A stretch of 32,416 bases of DNA from Arthrobacter sp. (GCA_031178585.1 JAPSIT010000014.1:1-32416), one strand, 5' to 3'. Positions 7,817-16,540 are shown, numbered from the stretch's first letter. Program-made: numbers and translations. The notes: generated by a model not told the origin, from the letters alone.

Positions 7817-8299
7817 TTGGCTGAACGACTCAACCCGGGCGACGTGGCCCCGGACTTCACATTGAAGAATTCCGCAGGAGCAGATGTCAGTCTCAGCGAC
7901 TACCGCGGGCGGAACACCATCCTCTACTTCTATCCGGCCGCCGCCACACCCGGGTGCACCACGCAGGCATGCGACTTCCGGGACAGCCTTTCATCCCTGC
8001 AGAGCGCGGGCTATGAAGTGCTGGGGGTCTCACCCGATCCCGTCGGAAAGCTTGCGTCCTTCGCCGAAAAGGAGGGCCTGACCTTTCCCCTGCTGTCCGA
8101 CGAAACGCACGCTGTTGCCGCGGCCTATGCCGCCTGGGGCGAGAAGAAGAACTATGGGCGCACCTATGAGGGCCTGATCCGGTCCACCGTCGTCGTGGAT
8201 CCCGACGGCAACGTTGCGCTGGCGCAATACAACGTCCGCGCCACAGGCCACGTCGCCAAACTGCGCCGTGACCTGAAGCTGGACCAGGCCGCCAGCTAA
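7817..8299 (+). CDS. bcp: Thioredoxin-dependent thiol peroxidase (Bcp/PrxQ)
   Basis: This 160-residue atypical 2-Cys peroxiredoxin reduces hydrogen peroxide and organic hydroperoxides with electrons from thioredoxin, in the cytoplasm. The active site FYPAAATPGCTTQACDFRD carries the peroxidatic Cys47 and the resolving Cys52 five residues later, the PrxQ spacing. The thioredoxin fold begins GDVAPDFTLKNSAG, and GVSPDPVGKLASFAEKEGL and GRTYEGLIRSTVVVDPDG follow. The start is a TTG, supported by a perfect AAGGAG 6 nt upstream and by the conserved N-terminus beginning directly after it. It is divergent from a MarR regulator, which may sense oxidants. Confidence 0.95.
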   Translation: MAERLNPGDVAPDFTLKNSAGADVSLSDYRGRNTILYFYPAAATPGCTTQACDFRDSLSSLQSAGYEVLGVSPDPVGKLASFAEKEGLTFPLLSDETHAVAAAYAAWGEKKNYGRTYEGLIRSTVVVDPDGNVALAQYNVRATGHVAKLRRDLKLDQAAS

Positions 8300-8324
8300 G
8301 CCAAAGCAGCGTGCGCCGAAAGCG

Positions 8325-8369
8325 GCCGGCCGGACGCACAGCGAGGCATCGCCGGCCGGACGCACAGCG
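8325..8369 (+). repeat. Direct repeat, two 19-bp copies
   Basis: GCCGGCCGGACGCACAGCG occurs identically at 8325-8343 and 8351-8369 (period 26), downstream of bcp and before the tRNA-Leu promoter. Each copy starts with the self-complementary GCCGGC. Confidence 0.6.
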
Positions 8370-8409
8370 CCGGGAGGCACGGCTGACTGATGGATCGGCC
8401 TGCTGACGG

Positions 8410-8415
8410 TACAAT
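8410..8415 (+). promoter_or_regulatory. -10 box of tRNA-Leu
   Basis: TACAAT (5/6) lies 75 bp before the tRNA gene. No good -35 match stands at the right distance. Confidence 0.4.
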
Positions 8416-8489
8416 GGTTGCTGGCTGCCGCCGTCGTGATTTCTGTTTTTAGAAACCACGGGTTCCAGGAATCCAAAAGGCGGCACCCC

Positions 8490-8574
8490 GCGCGAGTGGT
8501 GAAATTGGCAGACACGCAGGATTTAGGTTCCTGTGCCTTCGGGCGTGGGGGTTCAAGTCCCCCCTTGCGCACCA
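8490..8574 (+). tRNA. tRNA-Leu (anticodon TAG)
   Basis: This is an 85-nt class II tRNA. The acceptor stem is GCGCGAG with CTTGCGC. The anticodon stem CAGGA/TCCTG holds loop TTTAGGT with TAG at 8524-8526. A variable arm (TGCCTTCGGGCG-like) follows, and the T arm is GGGGGTTCAAGTCCCCC. CCA is encoded at 8572-8574. It reads CUA and other CUN codons. A terminator follows. Confidence 0.97.
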
Positions 8575-8622
8575 GACGACGGCGAGGCTGTCGCGGCCAG
8601 GATGACAGCTCCAGGCAGTAGG

Positions 8623-8660
8623 GAGTCCCGGATCAACAGGTCCGGGACTCTTTCCTTTTT
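8623..8660 (+). terminator. Intrinsic terminator of tRNA-Leu
   Basis: GAGTCCCGGA (8623-8632) pairs with TCCGGGACTC (8641-8650), a 10-bp perfect stem with an 8-nt loop, followed by a T-rich tail (8651-8660). Confidence 0.92.
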
Positions 8661-8792
8661 AAGCCGTCGTACGCGGGACGCCGTGGCGAATCACGCTGAA
8701 CCGGGCGGCGCGAGGCAGTGCCAACACCTCCCAAAAAAATTTTTCGGATACTCACCCATCCATCCCGGCCTTGCGGGCGAATGACCTGTGAG

Positions 8793-8813
8793 ACACCAAC
8801 CAAGGGTCGGTGT
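8793..8813. promoter_or_regulatory. Inverted repeat upstream of the fasciclin lipoprotein gene
   Basis: ACACCAACC-N3-GGTCGGTGT is a 9-bp dyad with one mismatch, about 80 bp before the start codon. It is a candidate operator. The rest of 8661-8893 holds an A7T5 run (8726-8737) but no gene. Confidence 0.4.
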
Positions 8814-8893
8814 CCACAGTCGCAAAAGGCCCATATACGGGAAGAGGATCGCTTCCCCCAGGGCAGCCATCGGCACAAACAAGGAGAATCACA

Positions 8894-9565
8894 ATGCAGT
8901 CATTCAAGCGCACCACTTTCAGCGTCGCAGGCGTTGCAGCAGCAGCCCTGCTCAGCCTCACCGCATGCGGCGGCTCGGCGACGACGGCGCCCGCCTCCTC
9001 GGCAGCCGCCGAGCCTTCCGCTTCCAGCACGGCTCCGTCCTCCTCGGCAAGCTCCTCTGCGGCAATGGACCCGGGAGCGAACCTCGCCGGCCCCGGTTGC
9101 GCAGCCTACGCCGAGCAGGTCCCCAGCGGTGCAGGATCCGTCTCGGGCATGGCGCTTGACCCCGTCGCGGTTGCTGCTTCCAACAACCCGCTCCTGAAGA
9201 CACTCACCGCGGCCGTCTCGGGCAAGCTCAACCCGAAGGTCAATCTCGTGGATACCCTGAACGGCAGCGAGTTCACGGTCTTCGCCCCGGTGGATGACGC
9301 CTTCGCAAAGGTACCCGCCGCCACGATCGAAACGCTCAAGAAGGACGATGCCCTGCTGAGCAAGATCCTCACCTACCACGTTGTTCCCGGCCAGGTGACC
9401 CCGGACAAGATCGTCGGCACCCACAAGACGGTCCAGGGCGGATCGGTCACCGTGACGGGCACCAAGGATGCGCTGAAGGTCGACGGCACAAACGTGATCT
9501 GCGGCGGCGTCCAGACGGCCAACGCCACCGTTTACTTGGTGGACTCGGTGCTGATGCCGAAGTAG
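8894..9565 (+). CDS. Fasciclin-domain lipoprotein, MPT70/MPB83-like
   Basis: The protein has 223 residues. The signal peptide ends in LSLTAC (lipid-bearing Cys25), and an Ala/Ser-rich linker runs to about 65. One FAS1 domain follows: [55 protein letters not shown], and an end in [16 protein letters not shown]. The segment [16 protein letters not shown] with [20 protein letters not shown] is very close to mycobacterial MPT70/MPB83, including the cysteine pair (GPGC ... VICGG). FAS1 domains mediate adhesion; the exact ligand is unknown. I use the ATG at 8894, with AAGGAG 7 nt upstream and the signal peptide directly after it. The frame is open 28 codons further but without a ribosome site. No sigK/rskA pair is beside it, unlike in mycobacteria. 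Confidence 0.93.
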   Translation: MQSFKRTTFSVAGVAAAALLSLTACGGSATTAPASSAAAEPSASSTAPSSSASSSAAMDPGANLAGPGCAAYAEQVPSGAGSVSGMALDPVAVAASNNPLLKTLTAAVSGKLNPKVNLVDTLNGSEFTVFAPVDDAFAKVPAATIETLKKDDALLSKILTYHVVPGQVTPDKIVGTHKTVQGGSVTVTGTKDALKVDGTNVICGGVQTANATVYLVDSVLMPK

Positions 9566-9618
9566 CCACCGCTGCAAGCTCCCGCCGGGGAGTTCTGGGA
9601 CACCTCCGGCACGGAGAC

Positions 9619-9651
9619 GCCGTGGTCCGTACCTCAAGTGCGGGCCACGGC
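9619..9651 (+). terminator. Hairpin downstream of the fasciclin gene
   Basis: GCCGTGGTCCG (9619-9629) pairs with CGGGCCACGGC (9641-9651) through 11 bp with one G-T pair and an 11-nt loop. No T-run follows, so termination would be Rho-assisted or weak. Confidence 0.45.
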
Positions 9652-9755
9652 TTAGCAACGCCGGGGACGGCCTGTCATTTAGACTGGAGGGCGGGGCCAG
9701 CTGACCGCAGCGTCCCACGCCGCAGTCCAGCCCAGCACCCAGAGGTGATAAACGA

Positions 9756-11432
9756 GTGCCCAGCAGTATGACGCGACGCACCGCCATCAAAACCGGTGCC
9801 GCCCTCCTGGGCCTGACGCTCACCTCGTGCACGGGAGAAGCAGCCCCGCCGCCCTCGTCCGCCGCCCCCGCCACCACAACGGCCGCCGCCCGCAAGCCCA
9901 CGGCGACGTTCAACTTCGGGACCGCCGCGCACCCCCTGGGCCTTGATCCTGCCCTGGCCAGCGACATCGAATCCCAGCGCGTCACCCGGCAGATCCTCGA
10001 AGGGCTGGTCGGTGTGGACCGGACCACGGGCGAGCCGACGCCGTTGCTCGCCACCGAATGGACCGCCTCCCCGGATGGCCGCTCCTATACCTTCTCCCTC
10101 CGCCCGGGGGTGAAATTCCATGACGGCACCCCGTTCAACGCGGACGCCGTCTGCACGAACTTCAGGCGCTGGTTCAACTTCCCCGCTGCGCTCCGGCAAC
10201 AGGCGCCCGGTACCGCTTTCAAGGCTGTTTTCAAGGAACACTCGGACGAACCCGGTCTTTCGGTCTTCAAGGCCTGCACGGCACTCTCGCCGCTGCGCGT
10301 GAGAATCGACCTCACGGAGCGGTTCACCGGATTCCTCCAGGCCCTCACGCTGCCGGCGTTCGCCTTCTCCTCACCCAAGGCGCTGGCCGCAGGCCGGGCC
10401 GATGTCCTGAGCCAGCGGCGCGGCAGCCAGGCCCTGTCCGCCTACGCCAGCCACCCAGTGGGCACGGGCCCCTACCGTTTCTCCGCCTGGAACAGCACCG
10501 GCGTCACGCTGGTGACCAACCCGGCCTACTGGGGTGACCGCGGCGAGATCGCCACCATCAACTTCATCGCGTACAGCCACCCCCAGACCCGGCTCCAAGC
10601 GCTGCTTGACGGCAAGGTCGACGGCTACGACGCCGTGACGGTGGGAACCTTTGATCCACTGGTGAAGCGCGGCATGCAAATCATCCAGCGGGACCCTTTC
10701 TCCGTGATGTACCTGGGCATGAACCAGGCCGTGCCGGTGCTGGAAGACCTGAAGGTGCGGCAGGCCATCGAAATGGCGATCGACAAGGACACGCTGATCC
10801 GCCGCTTCTTTATTGACAACACCGCCCAGGCGTCCCAGTTCGTCCCGCCGAAGCTCAGCGGATTCAACAACAATGCCCCGGCGCTCGGCAACGATCCCGC
10901 CAGGGCCAAGGAACTGCTCGCCGAGGCCGGGTACAAGGGCGAGGCCCTCAAGTTCTACTACCCCATGAACGTCACCCGCCCGTACCTTCCCACACCCGAG
11001 AAGGTTTACGCAGAGATCAGCAGGCAGCTCACGGCCGTGGGCCTGAACATCAAGCCGGTCCCCGTCGACTGGGCCGACGGCTACCTGCAGAAGGTCCAGT
11101 CCCCGGGAGACCACGCCCTCCACCTGCTGGGCTGGAACGGATCCTATTCCGACGCCGACAACTTCCTCGGCCCGCTGTTCGGTGAGAAGAACGGGGAGTT
11201 CGGATACCAGGACCCGCAGGTGTTTTCCAAGATCGACCGCGCCCGGCGCCTGCCGGTGGGCGACGAACGCAACGCCCAGTACCAGACCATCAATGCCCAG
11301 ATCGCCGAGAGCGTGCCGGCGGTCCCCATCGCGTTCCCGATCTCGGCCCTGGCCCTTTCGGACCGCGTCATCAGCTACCCCGCCTCGCCGGTCTTAAACG
11401 AAGTTTTCACCAACGTCCAACTGAGGCCTTGA
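9756..11432 (+). CDS. ABC transporter substrate-binding lipoprotein, peptide/nickel type (SBP_bac_5)
   Basis: The 558-residue protein has a twin-arginine-like signal (TRRTAIKTGAALLGL) with lipobox LTSC (Cys25) and a Pro/Ala linker. It then has the cluster C binding-protein fold. Signatures are DPALASDIESQRVTRQILEG, PLLATEWTASPDGRSYTFSL, RPGVKFHDGTPFNADAV, ASHPVGTGPYRFSAWN and VRQAIEMAIDKDTL. It would deliver oligopeptides or a similar ligand to an ABC permease. No permease or ATPase gene is next to it, so it is an orphan receptor; the ligand cannot be told from sequence. Start GTG, with GAGGTGAT about 6 nt upstream. The RR motif suggests Tat export, but the motif is imperfect (no Phe after RRx). 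Confidence 0.9.
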   Translation: MPSSMTRRTAIKTGAALLGLTLTSCTGEAAPPPSSAAPATTTAAARKPTATFNFGTAAHPLGLDPALASDIESQRVTRQILEGLVGVDRTTGEPTPLLATEWTASPDGRSYTFSLRPGVKFHDGTPFNADAVCTNFRRWFNFPAALRQQAPGTAFKAVFKEHSDEPGLSVFKACTALSPLRVRIDLTERFTGFLQALTLPAFAFSSPKALAAGRADVLSQRRGSQALSAYASHPVGTGPYRFSAWNSTGVTLVTNPAYWGDRGEIATINFIAYSHPQTRLQALLDGKVDGYDAVTVGTFDPLVKRGMQIIQRDPFSVMYLGMNQAVPVLEDLKVRQAIEMAIDKDTLIRRFFIDNTAQASQFVPPKLSGFNNNAPALGNDPARAKELLAEAGYKGEALKFYYPMNVTRPYLPTPEKVYAEISRQLTAVGLNIKPVPVDWADGYLQKVQSPGDHALHLLGWNGSYSDADNFLGPLFGEKNGEFGYQDPQVFSKIDRARRLPVGDERNAQYQTINAQIAESVPAVPIAFPISALALSDRVISYPASPVLNEVFTNVQLRP

Positions 11433-11510
11433 CGCAAGGGCGCAATTTCAGTTAGTAGGCGGTGCGGGATATTCTGTGACAGCCAGAGCCGCTGCTATCG
11501 GAGACTGATT

Positions 11511-13016
11511 GTGACCTTCATTTCCAAGACCCAACATGCCGACGTCGTCCTGATTGGCGGCGGCATCATGAGCGCAACGCTCGGTGCGTTCATCAAGCAG
11601 CTCGAACCCAACTGGACCATCTCCCTGTTCGAGCGCCTCGATGAAGCAGGCCTTGAGAGCTCGGGACCCTGGAACAACGCCGGCACCGGACACGCCGCCC
11701 TGTGTGAGCTTAATTACTCGCCCGCAGCCAAAGACGGCTCGGTCAACCCCGCCAAGGCACTGCACATCAATGAGCAGTTTCAGCTGTCCCGCCAGTTCTG
11801 GTCCCACCTGGTGACCAACTCCCTGATCGGATCCCCCAAGAGCTTCATTAACACCGTCCCGCACATGAGCTTCGTGATCGGCGACGACAATGCCAACTTC
11901 CTCAAGACCCGGTACGAGGCGCTCAAGCAGCACCCGCTGTTCCGCAGCATGGAGTACTCCGAGGACTACGCCCAGATCGGCAAGTGGGCCCCTCTCATCG
12001 TCAAGGGCCGTGACCGCAACCAGCGCATTGCCGCGACACGCGCGGCGGAGGGCACCGACGTCGACTTCGGCGCACTGACTCGTGAGCTGGCCACCTACCT
12101 GGGCAACAACGGTGTGGAGATCAACTACGGCCACGACGTCACGGACGTCAAAAAGGCGTCCGACGGCGGCTGGGACCTTTCGCTCAAGCACCCGGCTTCC
12201 GGGGAACGCGGCAGCATCCACGCCAAGTTCGTGTTCGTCGGGGCCGGCGGCGGTGCGCTGCACCTGCTGCAGGCCTCCGGCATCCCGGAGAGCAAGGGCT
12301 ACGGCGGATTCCCCGTCTCCGGCCAGTTCTTCAGGTGCACGGACCAGTCGCTCGCGTCCCAGCACAACGCGAAAGTCTATGGCCAGGCCTCCGTTGGGGC
12401 GCCGCCCATGTCCGTTCCGCACCTGGACACCCGCTACGTCGGCGGCAAGCGTTCCCTGCTGTTCGGCCCGTATGCCGGTTTCTCCACCAACTTCCTGAAG
12501 AACAGCACCTGGCTGGACCTTCCGCTGTCCATCCGCCCCGGCAACATCATCCCGATGCTCGCCGTCGCGAAGGACAACATGGACCTCACGGCCTATCTCG
12601 TCAAGGAGGTCGCCAAGCGCCACGGAGCCAAAGTTGAAGCCCTGCGCGAGTACTACCCTGAAGCCAAGGACGGTGACTGGGAACTAATCACCGCCGGCCA
12701 GCGTGTGCAGATCATCAAGAAGGATCCGAAGAAGGGCGGCGTGCTGCAGTTCGGCACCGAGGTGATTGCCGCCCGCGACGGCTCCATCGGTGCCCTGCTC
12801 GGCGCTTCCCCGGGCGCGTCCACCGCCGTGCCCATCATGATTGAGCTCCTGCAGAAATCGTTCCCGAAGAACTTCAAGGGCTGGCAGTCCAAACTCAAGG
12901 AAATGATGCCGGGCTACGGTGTCAAGCTTAACGACAACCCAGACCTCGCCGCGGAAATCGAAAAGGCCACCGCCAAGGCGCTGCAACTCGACGTGGCACC
13001 CGCCGTGCAGCGCTAA
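11511..13016 (+). CDS. mqo: Malate:quinone oxidoreductase
   Basis: This 501-residue peripheral membrane FAD enzyme oxidises malate to oxaloacetate and passes electrons to menaquinone, linking the TCA cycle to respiration. The Rossmann motif [14 protein letters not shown] is at about 12-25. [48 protein letters not shown] and [13 protein letters not shown] are strongly characteristic of Mqo. Length is normal. The start is a GTG with GGAGA 7 nt upstream. It follows the orphan binding protein by 78 bp and precedes the RND gene by 67 bp, all in the same direction; co-transcription is possible but functionally unexplained. Confidence 0.97.
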   Translation: MTFISKTQHADVVLIGGGIMSATLGAFIKQLEPNWTISLFERLDEAGLESSGPWNNAGTGHAALCELNYSPAAKDGSVNPAKALHINEQFQLSRQFWSHLVTNSLIGSPKSFINTVPHMSFVIGDDNANFLKTRYEALKQHPLFRSMEYSEDYAQIGKWAPLIVKGRDRNQRIAATRAAEGTDVDFGALTRELATYLGNNGVEINYGHDVTDVKKASDGGWDLSLKHPASGERGSIHAKFVFVGAGGGALHLLQASGIPESKGYGGFPVSGQFFRCTDQSLASQHNAKVYGQASVGAPPMSVPHLDTRYVGGKRSLLFGPYAGFSTNFLKNSTWLDLPLSIRPGNIIPMLAVAKDNMDLTAYLVKEVAKRHGAKVEALREYYPEAKDGDWELITAGQRVQIIKKDPKKGGVLQFGTEVIAARDGSIGALLGASPGASTAVPIMIELLQKSFPKNFKGWQSKLKEMMPGYGVKLNDNPDLAAEIEKATAKALQLDVAPAVQR

Positions 13017-13083
13017 GGCCCGGCCGGGTTGCGGCAGGCTCCACCCCGGGAAACACTCCGTCAACCCTCCAGGAGACCAAGCG

Positions 13084-16000
13084 ATGTTCCGGCTGGCCAG
13101 TCTGTCCCTCGGCAACAGAGCGCTGATCGCGCTGATCACGGTCTTCGCCTCGGTGTTCGGCGTGATCACCATGTCTTCGCTGAAGCAGGAACTCATCCCT
13201 TCCATTGAGTTCCCGCGGATCACGGTGATCACGTCGATGCCGGGGGCATCGCCGGAAGTCGTGGACAAACAGGTCAGCCGCCCGCTGGAGACAGCGCTGA
13301 ACAGCGTCGAAGGCCTCGAATCAACGTCGTCGACCTCGCGCAACGGCGTGTCCCAGATCAGCATGGTCTTCACTTATGGGGCCGATCTTGACCGTGCCCG
13401 CAACCAGATCGATCGCGCCATCTCCAACGCCAAGCGGACGCTCCCCGAGGATGTCCAGCCCCAGGCCATCGCGGGCAGCATCAGCGACTTCCCCATCGTG
13501 TTCCTCGCCGTCTCCTCGGATAAACCGCTCAGCGAGCTGAACACCGACCTGCAGCGGCTGACCGTACCCAGGCTCCAGAAGCTCGACGGCGTCCGCGGCG
13601 CCGAAGTCACGGGCGGCGCCGGCCAGCACATCCTGATCCTGCCGGATGCAGCCAAGATGGCCTCCAGCGGGGCGGGCATCCAGTCGATCCGCAATGCGCT
13701 GGCCAACAACGGCAACCTTGTCCCGGCCGGAACCGTTGAGGACAAGGGCAAGAGCCTGTCCCTTCAAGTCGGCAGTCCCGTTGATTCCGTCGCCACCGTG
13801 AAGGCGCTGCCGCTCGGCGGTGCCAAGGGAGGCGCCACGATCGGATCGGTGGCTGACGTCAGCATCAAGGATGACGTCAGGACCTCCATCACCCGGACCA
13901 ACGGCAAGGAGACTTTGGCCGTCTCGGTCACGAAAAAGCCCGAGGGCGATACGGTCGCCATCTCCCACGCCGTCAAGGATTCCCTTCCGCAGCTGGAGGC
14001 GGAGCTGGGCTCGAATGCGAAGTTCACGCCCGTCTTCGACCAGGCGCCCTTCATCGAGAAATCGATCAAGGACCTCACCACCGAAGGCCTGCTGGGACTG
14101 GGATTCGCCGTGGCGGTCATCCTTGTGTTCCTGATGTCGGTCCGGTCCACGCTGGTCACGGCCGTATCCATTCCGCTGTCCCTGCTGATCACCTTCATCG
14201 GGCTCTCTGCCACCGGCTATTCATTGAACATCCTCACGCTTGGTGCGCTCACCATCGCCATCGGCCGCGTGGTGGATGACTCGATCGTGGTGATCGAGAA
14301 CATCAAGCGGCACCTCAGCTACGGCGAATCCAAAATCACGGCCATTCTGACGTCGATCCGCGAGGTGGCCGGGGCCATCACCGCCTCGACTCTCACCACG
14401 GTGGCTGTCTTCCTGCCCATTGCCTTCGTGGGCGAGCTCGCCGGCGAGCTGTTCCGCCCGTTCGCGCTGACAGTCACCATGGCCCTGCTCTCCTCGCTGC
14501 TGGTGTCCCTGACGATCGTCCCGGTCCTGGCCTACTGGTTCCTCAGGTCCCCGGCCGAAGCCCGCCGTACAGGGGAAGCCCCGGTGCCGGCCCGTGAACT
14601 TGAGGCCAAGGCACATGAACGGGAGCAGCGCAGTGTCCTGCAGCGCGGGTACCTGCCCGTCCTGACTGCGACGCAGAAGCATCCGGCGCTGACGCTGGTC
14701 GCCGCCGTGCTGGTTCTGGGCGGCACGGCTGCCATGACCCCGCTGCTGGCCACTGACCTGCTGGGCCGCTCCGGGGAGAACAGCATGACCGTCAAGCAGG
14801 AGCTTCCGGCCGGAACGAGCCTGCAGGACACCAGCGCCGCGGCACAGAAACTTGAAGAGGTCCTGCTCGCGGTCGACGGGATCAAGGACGTCCAGGTGAC
14901 CTCCGGCAACGCGCAGGCCGGCTTCACCGCACTCACCTCCTCCGGCGCCTCGAACTCCACGTTCACCGTGGTCACCGAGGAGAAGACCAGCCAGGCGAAG
15001 CTGCAAGAGACTGTGCGCTCGGAGCTGTCCAAGGTCAGTGGGGCAGGCAAGGTTTCCGTGGGTGCCCAGCAGAGCGGCTTCGGCACGTCATCCACGGTGG
15101 ATATCACGCTCAGGGCAGGCAGCCCGGCGGATCTCAGGACGGCCAGTGACGCCATGGTGGGCGCCATGACCGGAGTGCCGGGGAGCACGGAGGTCTCCAC
15201 CAACCTTGCTTCCAGCCAGCCGGTGGTCCAGGTCAAGGTGGACCGGGCCAAGGCCGTCGCGGCCGGCCTCAATGAGGAGCAGGTGGCGGGCGTCCTGGCT
15301 TCCACGATCAGTCCCGTCCCGGCGGGCACCGTCCGCATCGAAGCGGACGATTTCCCCGTCCGCATCGGTGAAGGCACGCGCTTCATGAGCGTAGCCGCCG
15401 TACGTGCGATCCCCCTGCCGACCGCCTCAGGGCCGGTGCCGCTGGGTAGCCTCGCCGCCGTCGAGCAGGTGGACGTGCCGATCTCCATCACGTCCAGCAA
15501 TGGCCAGCGCACAGCACAGGTCTCTGTCACGCCGTCGGGATCTAACCTCGGTGCCGTAAGCGCCGAGGTGCAGAAACGGCTCGCCTCGGTCGACCTTCCG
15601 GCCGGGGTTACGGCTGAAATCGGCGGTGCCACCTCACAGCAGGCAGAGTCTTTCCGGCAGCTGGGGCTGGCGCTGCTGGCCGCCATCGCCATTGTGTACG
15701 TCATTATGGTGGCCACGTTCAAGTCCCTCATCCAGCCGCTGATCCTGCTGGTTTCCGTTCCGTTTGCGGCCACCGGCGCCGTTGCCCTGCTCCTCGTTTC
15801 CAGGGTCCCGCTGGGGCTGCCGTCGCTGATCGGCATGCTGATGCTGGTGGGCATCGTGGTCACCAACGCCATCGTGCTGATCGACCTCATCAACCAGTAC
15901 CGGAAACCCCGGGGCGGCCAGCCGGGCATGAGCGTTGCCGATGCCATCACCCATGGCGCCCGGCAGCGCCTCCGCCCCATCCTGATGACTGCCCTGGCGA

Positions 16001-16302
16001 CCGTGTTTGCGCTGACTCCCATGGCGCTCGGGTTCACGGGCGGAGGCGGGTTCATCTCACAGCCGCTGGCCATCGTGGTGATTGGCGGTTTGGTGTCCTC
16101 CACCGCCCTGACGCTGGTGCTCGTCCCCGTGCTGTACCGGCTCGTGGAGGGGCGCCGTGAGGAGAAGACACTGCTCCGTGAGCTGAAGGAGCGCCCCGGC
16201 TTCGCTCCCGCCGACGACGTCGATGCCGAGTTCGCCGACTGGACCACCGGAAAGATCCCCAAAGTCAGCGGCCGCCGCGCCGCCCCCGGCGGCTCGGAGT
16301 AA
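13084..16302 (+). CDS. RND superfamily efflux permease (HAE1/AcrB-like)
   Basis: The 1072-residue protein has the two-fold RND layout. TM1 is at about 12-35, a large outer loop runs to about 330, and TM2-6 span about 335-500. A second large loop covers about 560-850, then the C-terminal TM block ends near 1025. The TM4 proton-relay region reads IGRVVDDSIVVIENIKRHL (about 393-411), with the two essential Asp present. The matching second-half segment is LVGIVVTNAIVLIDLINQYR. The start ATG at 13084 has GGAG 8 nt upstream; an open frame 55 codons longer overlaps mqo and is rejected. Gram-positive bacteria lack the outer-membrane channel, and no adaptor gene is adjacent, so its partners and substrate are unknown. 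The C-terminal tail (about 1030-1072) is charged and cytoplasmic. Confidence 0.92.
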   Translation: MFRLASLSLGNRALIALITVFASVFGVITMSSLKQELIPSIEFPRITVITSMPGASPEVVDKQVSRPLETALNSVEGLESTSSTSRNGVSQISMVFTYGADLDRARNQIDRAISNAKRTLPEDVQPQAIAGSISDFPIVFLAVSSDKPLSELNTDLQRLTVPRLQKLDGVRGAEVTGGAGQHILILPDAAKMASSGAGIQSIRNALANNGNLVPAGTVEDKGKSLSLQVGSPVDSVATVKALPLGGAKGGATIGSVADVSIKDDVRTSITRTNGKETLAVSVTKKPEGDTVAISHAVKDSLPQLEAELGSNAKFTPVFDQAPFIEKSIKDLTTEGLLGLGFAVAVILVFLMSVRSTLVTAVSIPLSLLITFIGLSATGYSLNILTLGALTIAIGRVVDDSIVVIENIKRHLSYGESKITAILTSIREVAGAITASTLTTVAVFLPIAFVGELAGELFRPFALTVTMALLSSLLVSLTIVPVLAYWFLRSPAEARRTGEAPVPARELEAKAHEREQRSVLQRGYLPVLTATQKHPALTLVAAVLVLGGTAAMTPLLATDLLGRSGENSMTVKQELPAGTSLQDTSAAAQKLEEVLLAVDGIKDVQVTSGNAQAGFTALTSSGASNSTFTVVTEEKTSQAKLQETVRSELSKVSGAGKVSVGAQQSGFGTSSTVDITLRAGSPADLRTASDAMVGAMTGVPGSTEVSTNLASSQPVVQVKVDRAKAVAAGLNEEQVAGVLASTISPVPAGTVRIEADDFPVRIGEGTRFMSVAAVRAIPLPTASGPVPLGSLAAVEQVDVPISITSSNGQRTAQVSVTPSGSNLGAVSAEVQKRLASVDLPAGVTAEIGGATSQQAESFRQLGLALLAAIAIVYVIMVATFKSLIQPLILLVSVPFAATGAVALLLVSRVPLGLPSLIGMLMLVGIVVTNAIVLIDLINQYRKPRGGQPGMSVADAITHGARQRLRPILMTALATVFALTPMALGFTGGGGFISQPLAIVVIGGLVSSTALTLVLVPVLYRLVEGRREEKTLLRELKERPGFAPADDVDAEFADWTTGKIPKVSGRRAAPGGSE

Positions 16303-16306
16303 CCGG

Positions 16307-16371
16307 TCCCCGCGGCCTCCCGCCCACGGCCTCTTCCCTCCCCTGGCTTCCCGCCCCCACCCTCCCCCGCT
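16307..16371 (+). other. C-rich, G-poor tract after the RND gene (possible Rho site)
   Basis: The 65 bases directly after the RND stop are dominated by C and T with few G or A (runs such as CTTCCCTCCCCT and CCCCCACCCTCCCCC). C-rich, G-poor, unstructured RNA is what Rho loads on. The stretch 16303-16456 holds no gene. Confidence 0.4.
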
Positions 16372-16382
16372 GGGTAGCAGCA

Positions 16383-16412
16383 CAGGCCGTTTCCATCCCT
16401 GGGAACGGCCTG
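16383..16412 (+). terminator. Hairpin after the RND gene
   Basis: CAGGCCGTT and AACGGCCTG form a 9-bp stem, extended by CC/GG past one mismatch. It lacks a T-run, and with the C-rich tract before it may form a Rho-dependent end. Confidence 0.5.
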
Positions 16413-16456
16413 AAGTGCCACCAGTGGGGGCGGGAATAACTATCGGCGCAGGACGT

Positions 16457-16507
16457 TCTATCTGACGATAGATGCATATGCATATAGATGCGGTACTGTA
16501 GTTACAG
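16457..16507 (+). promoter_or_regulatory. Palindrome-rich control region of the LLM/MarR operon
   Basis: In 51 bases there are three dyads: TCTATC-N4-GATAGA (16457-16472), the perfect 12-mer ATGCATATGCAT (16472-16483) and CTGTA-GT-TACAG (16496-16507). ATAGATGC is also repeated directly (16468-16475, 16484-16491). The region is AT-rich in very GC-rich surroundings. A -10-like TATAGA (16483-16488) or TACTGT (16494-16499) lies inside. It is the likely promoter and operator for the following oxidoreductase and MarR genes, with the MarR product as the most likely ligand-responsive repressor (inference). Confidence 0.6.
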
Positions 16508-16540
16508 GCCCGGAACAGTTCGGAAAACGGAAGGCACACC

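Noticed and set aside
8900..10054. A 384-codon open frame opposite the fasciclin and binding-protein genes
   Set aside because: It crosses a hairpin and two supported genes, and is not protein-like.
12919..13083. N-terminal extension of the RND permease overlapping mqo
   Set aside because: The 55 extra codons lie in the wrong frame of mqo, and the ATG at 13084 has its own ribosome site directly before the first transmembrane helix.
14532..16421. A 629-codon open frame opposite the RND gene
   Set aside because: Ser/Thr/Pro/Arg-rich nonsense composition and full overlap with a well-supported membrane protein.
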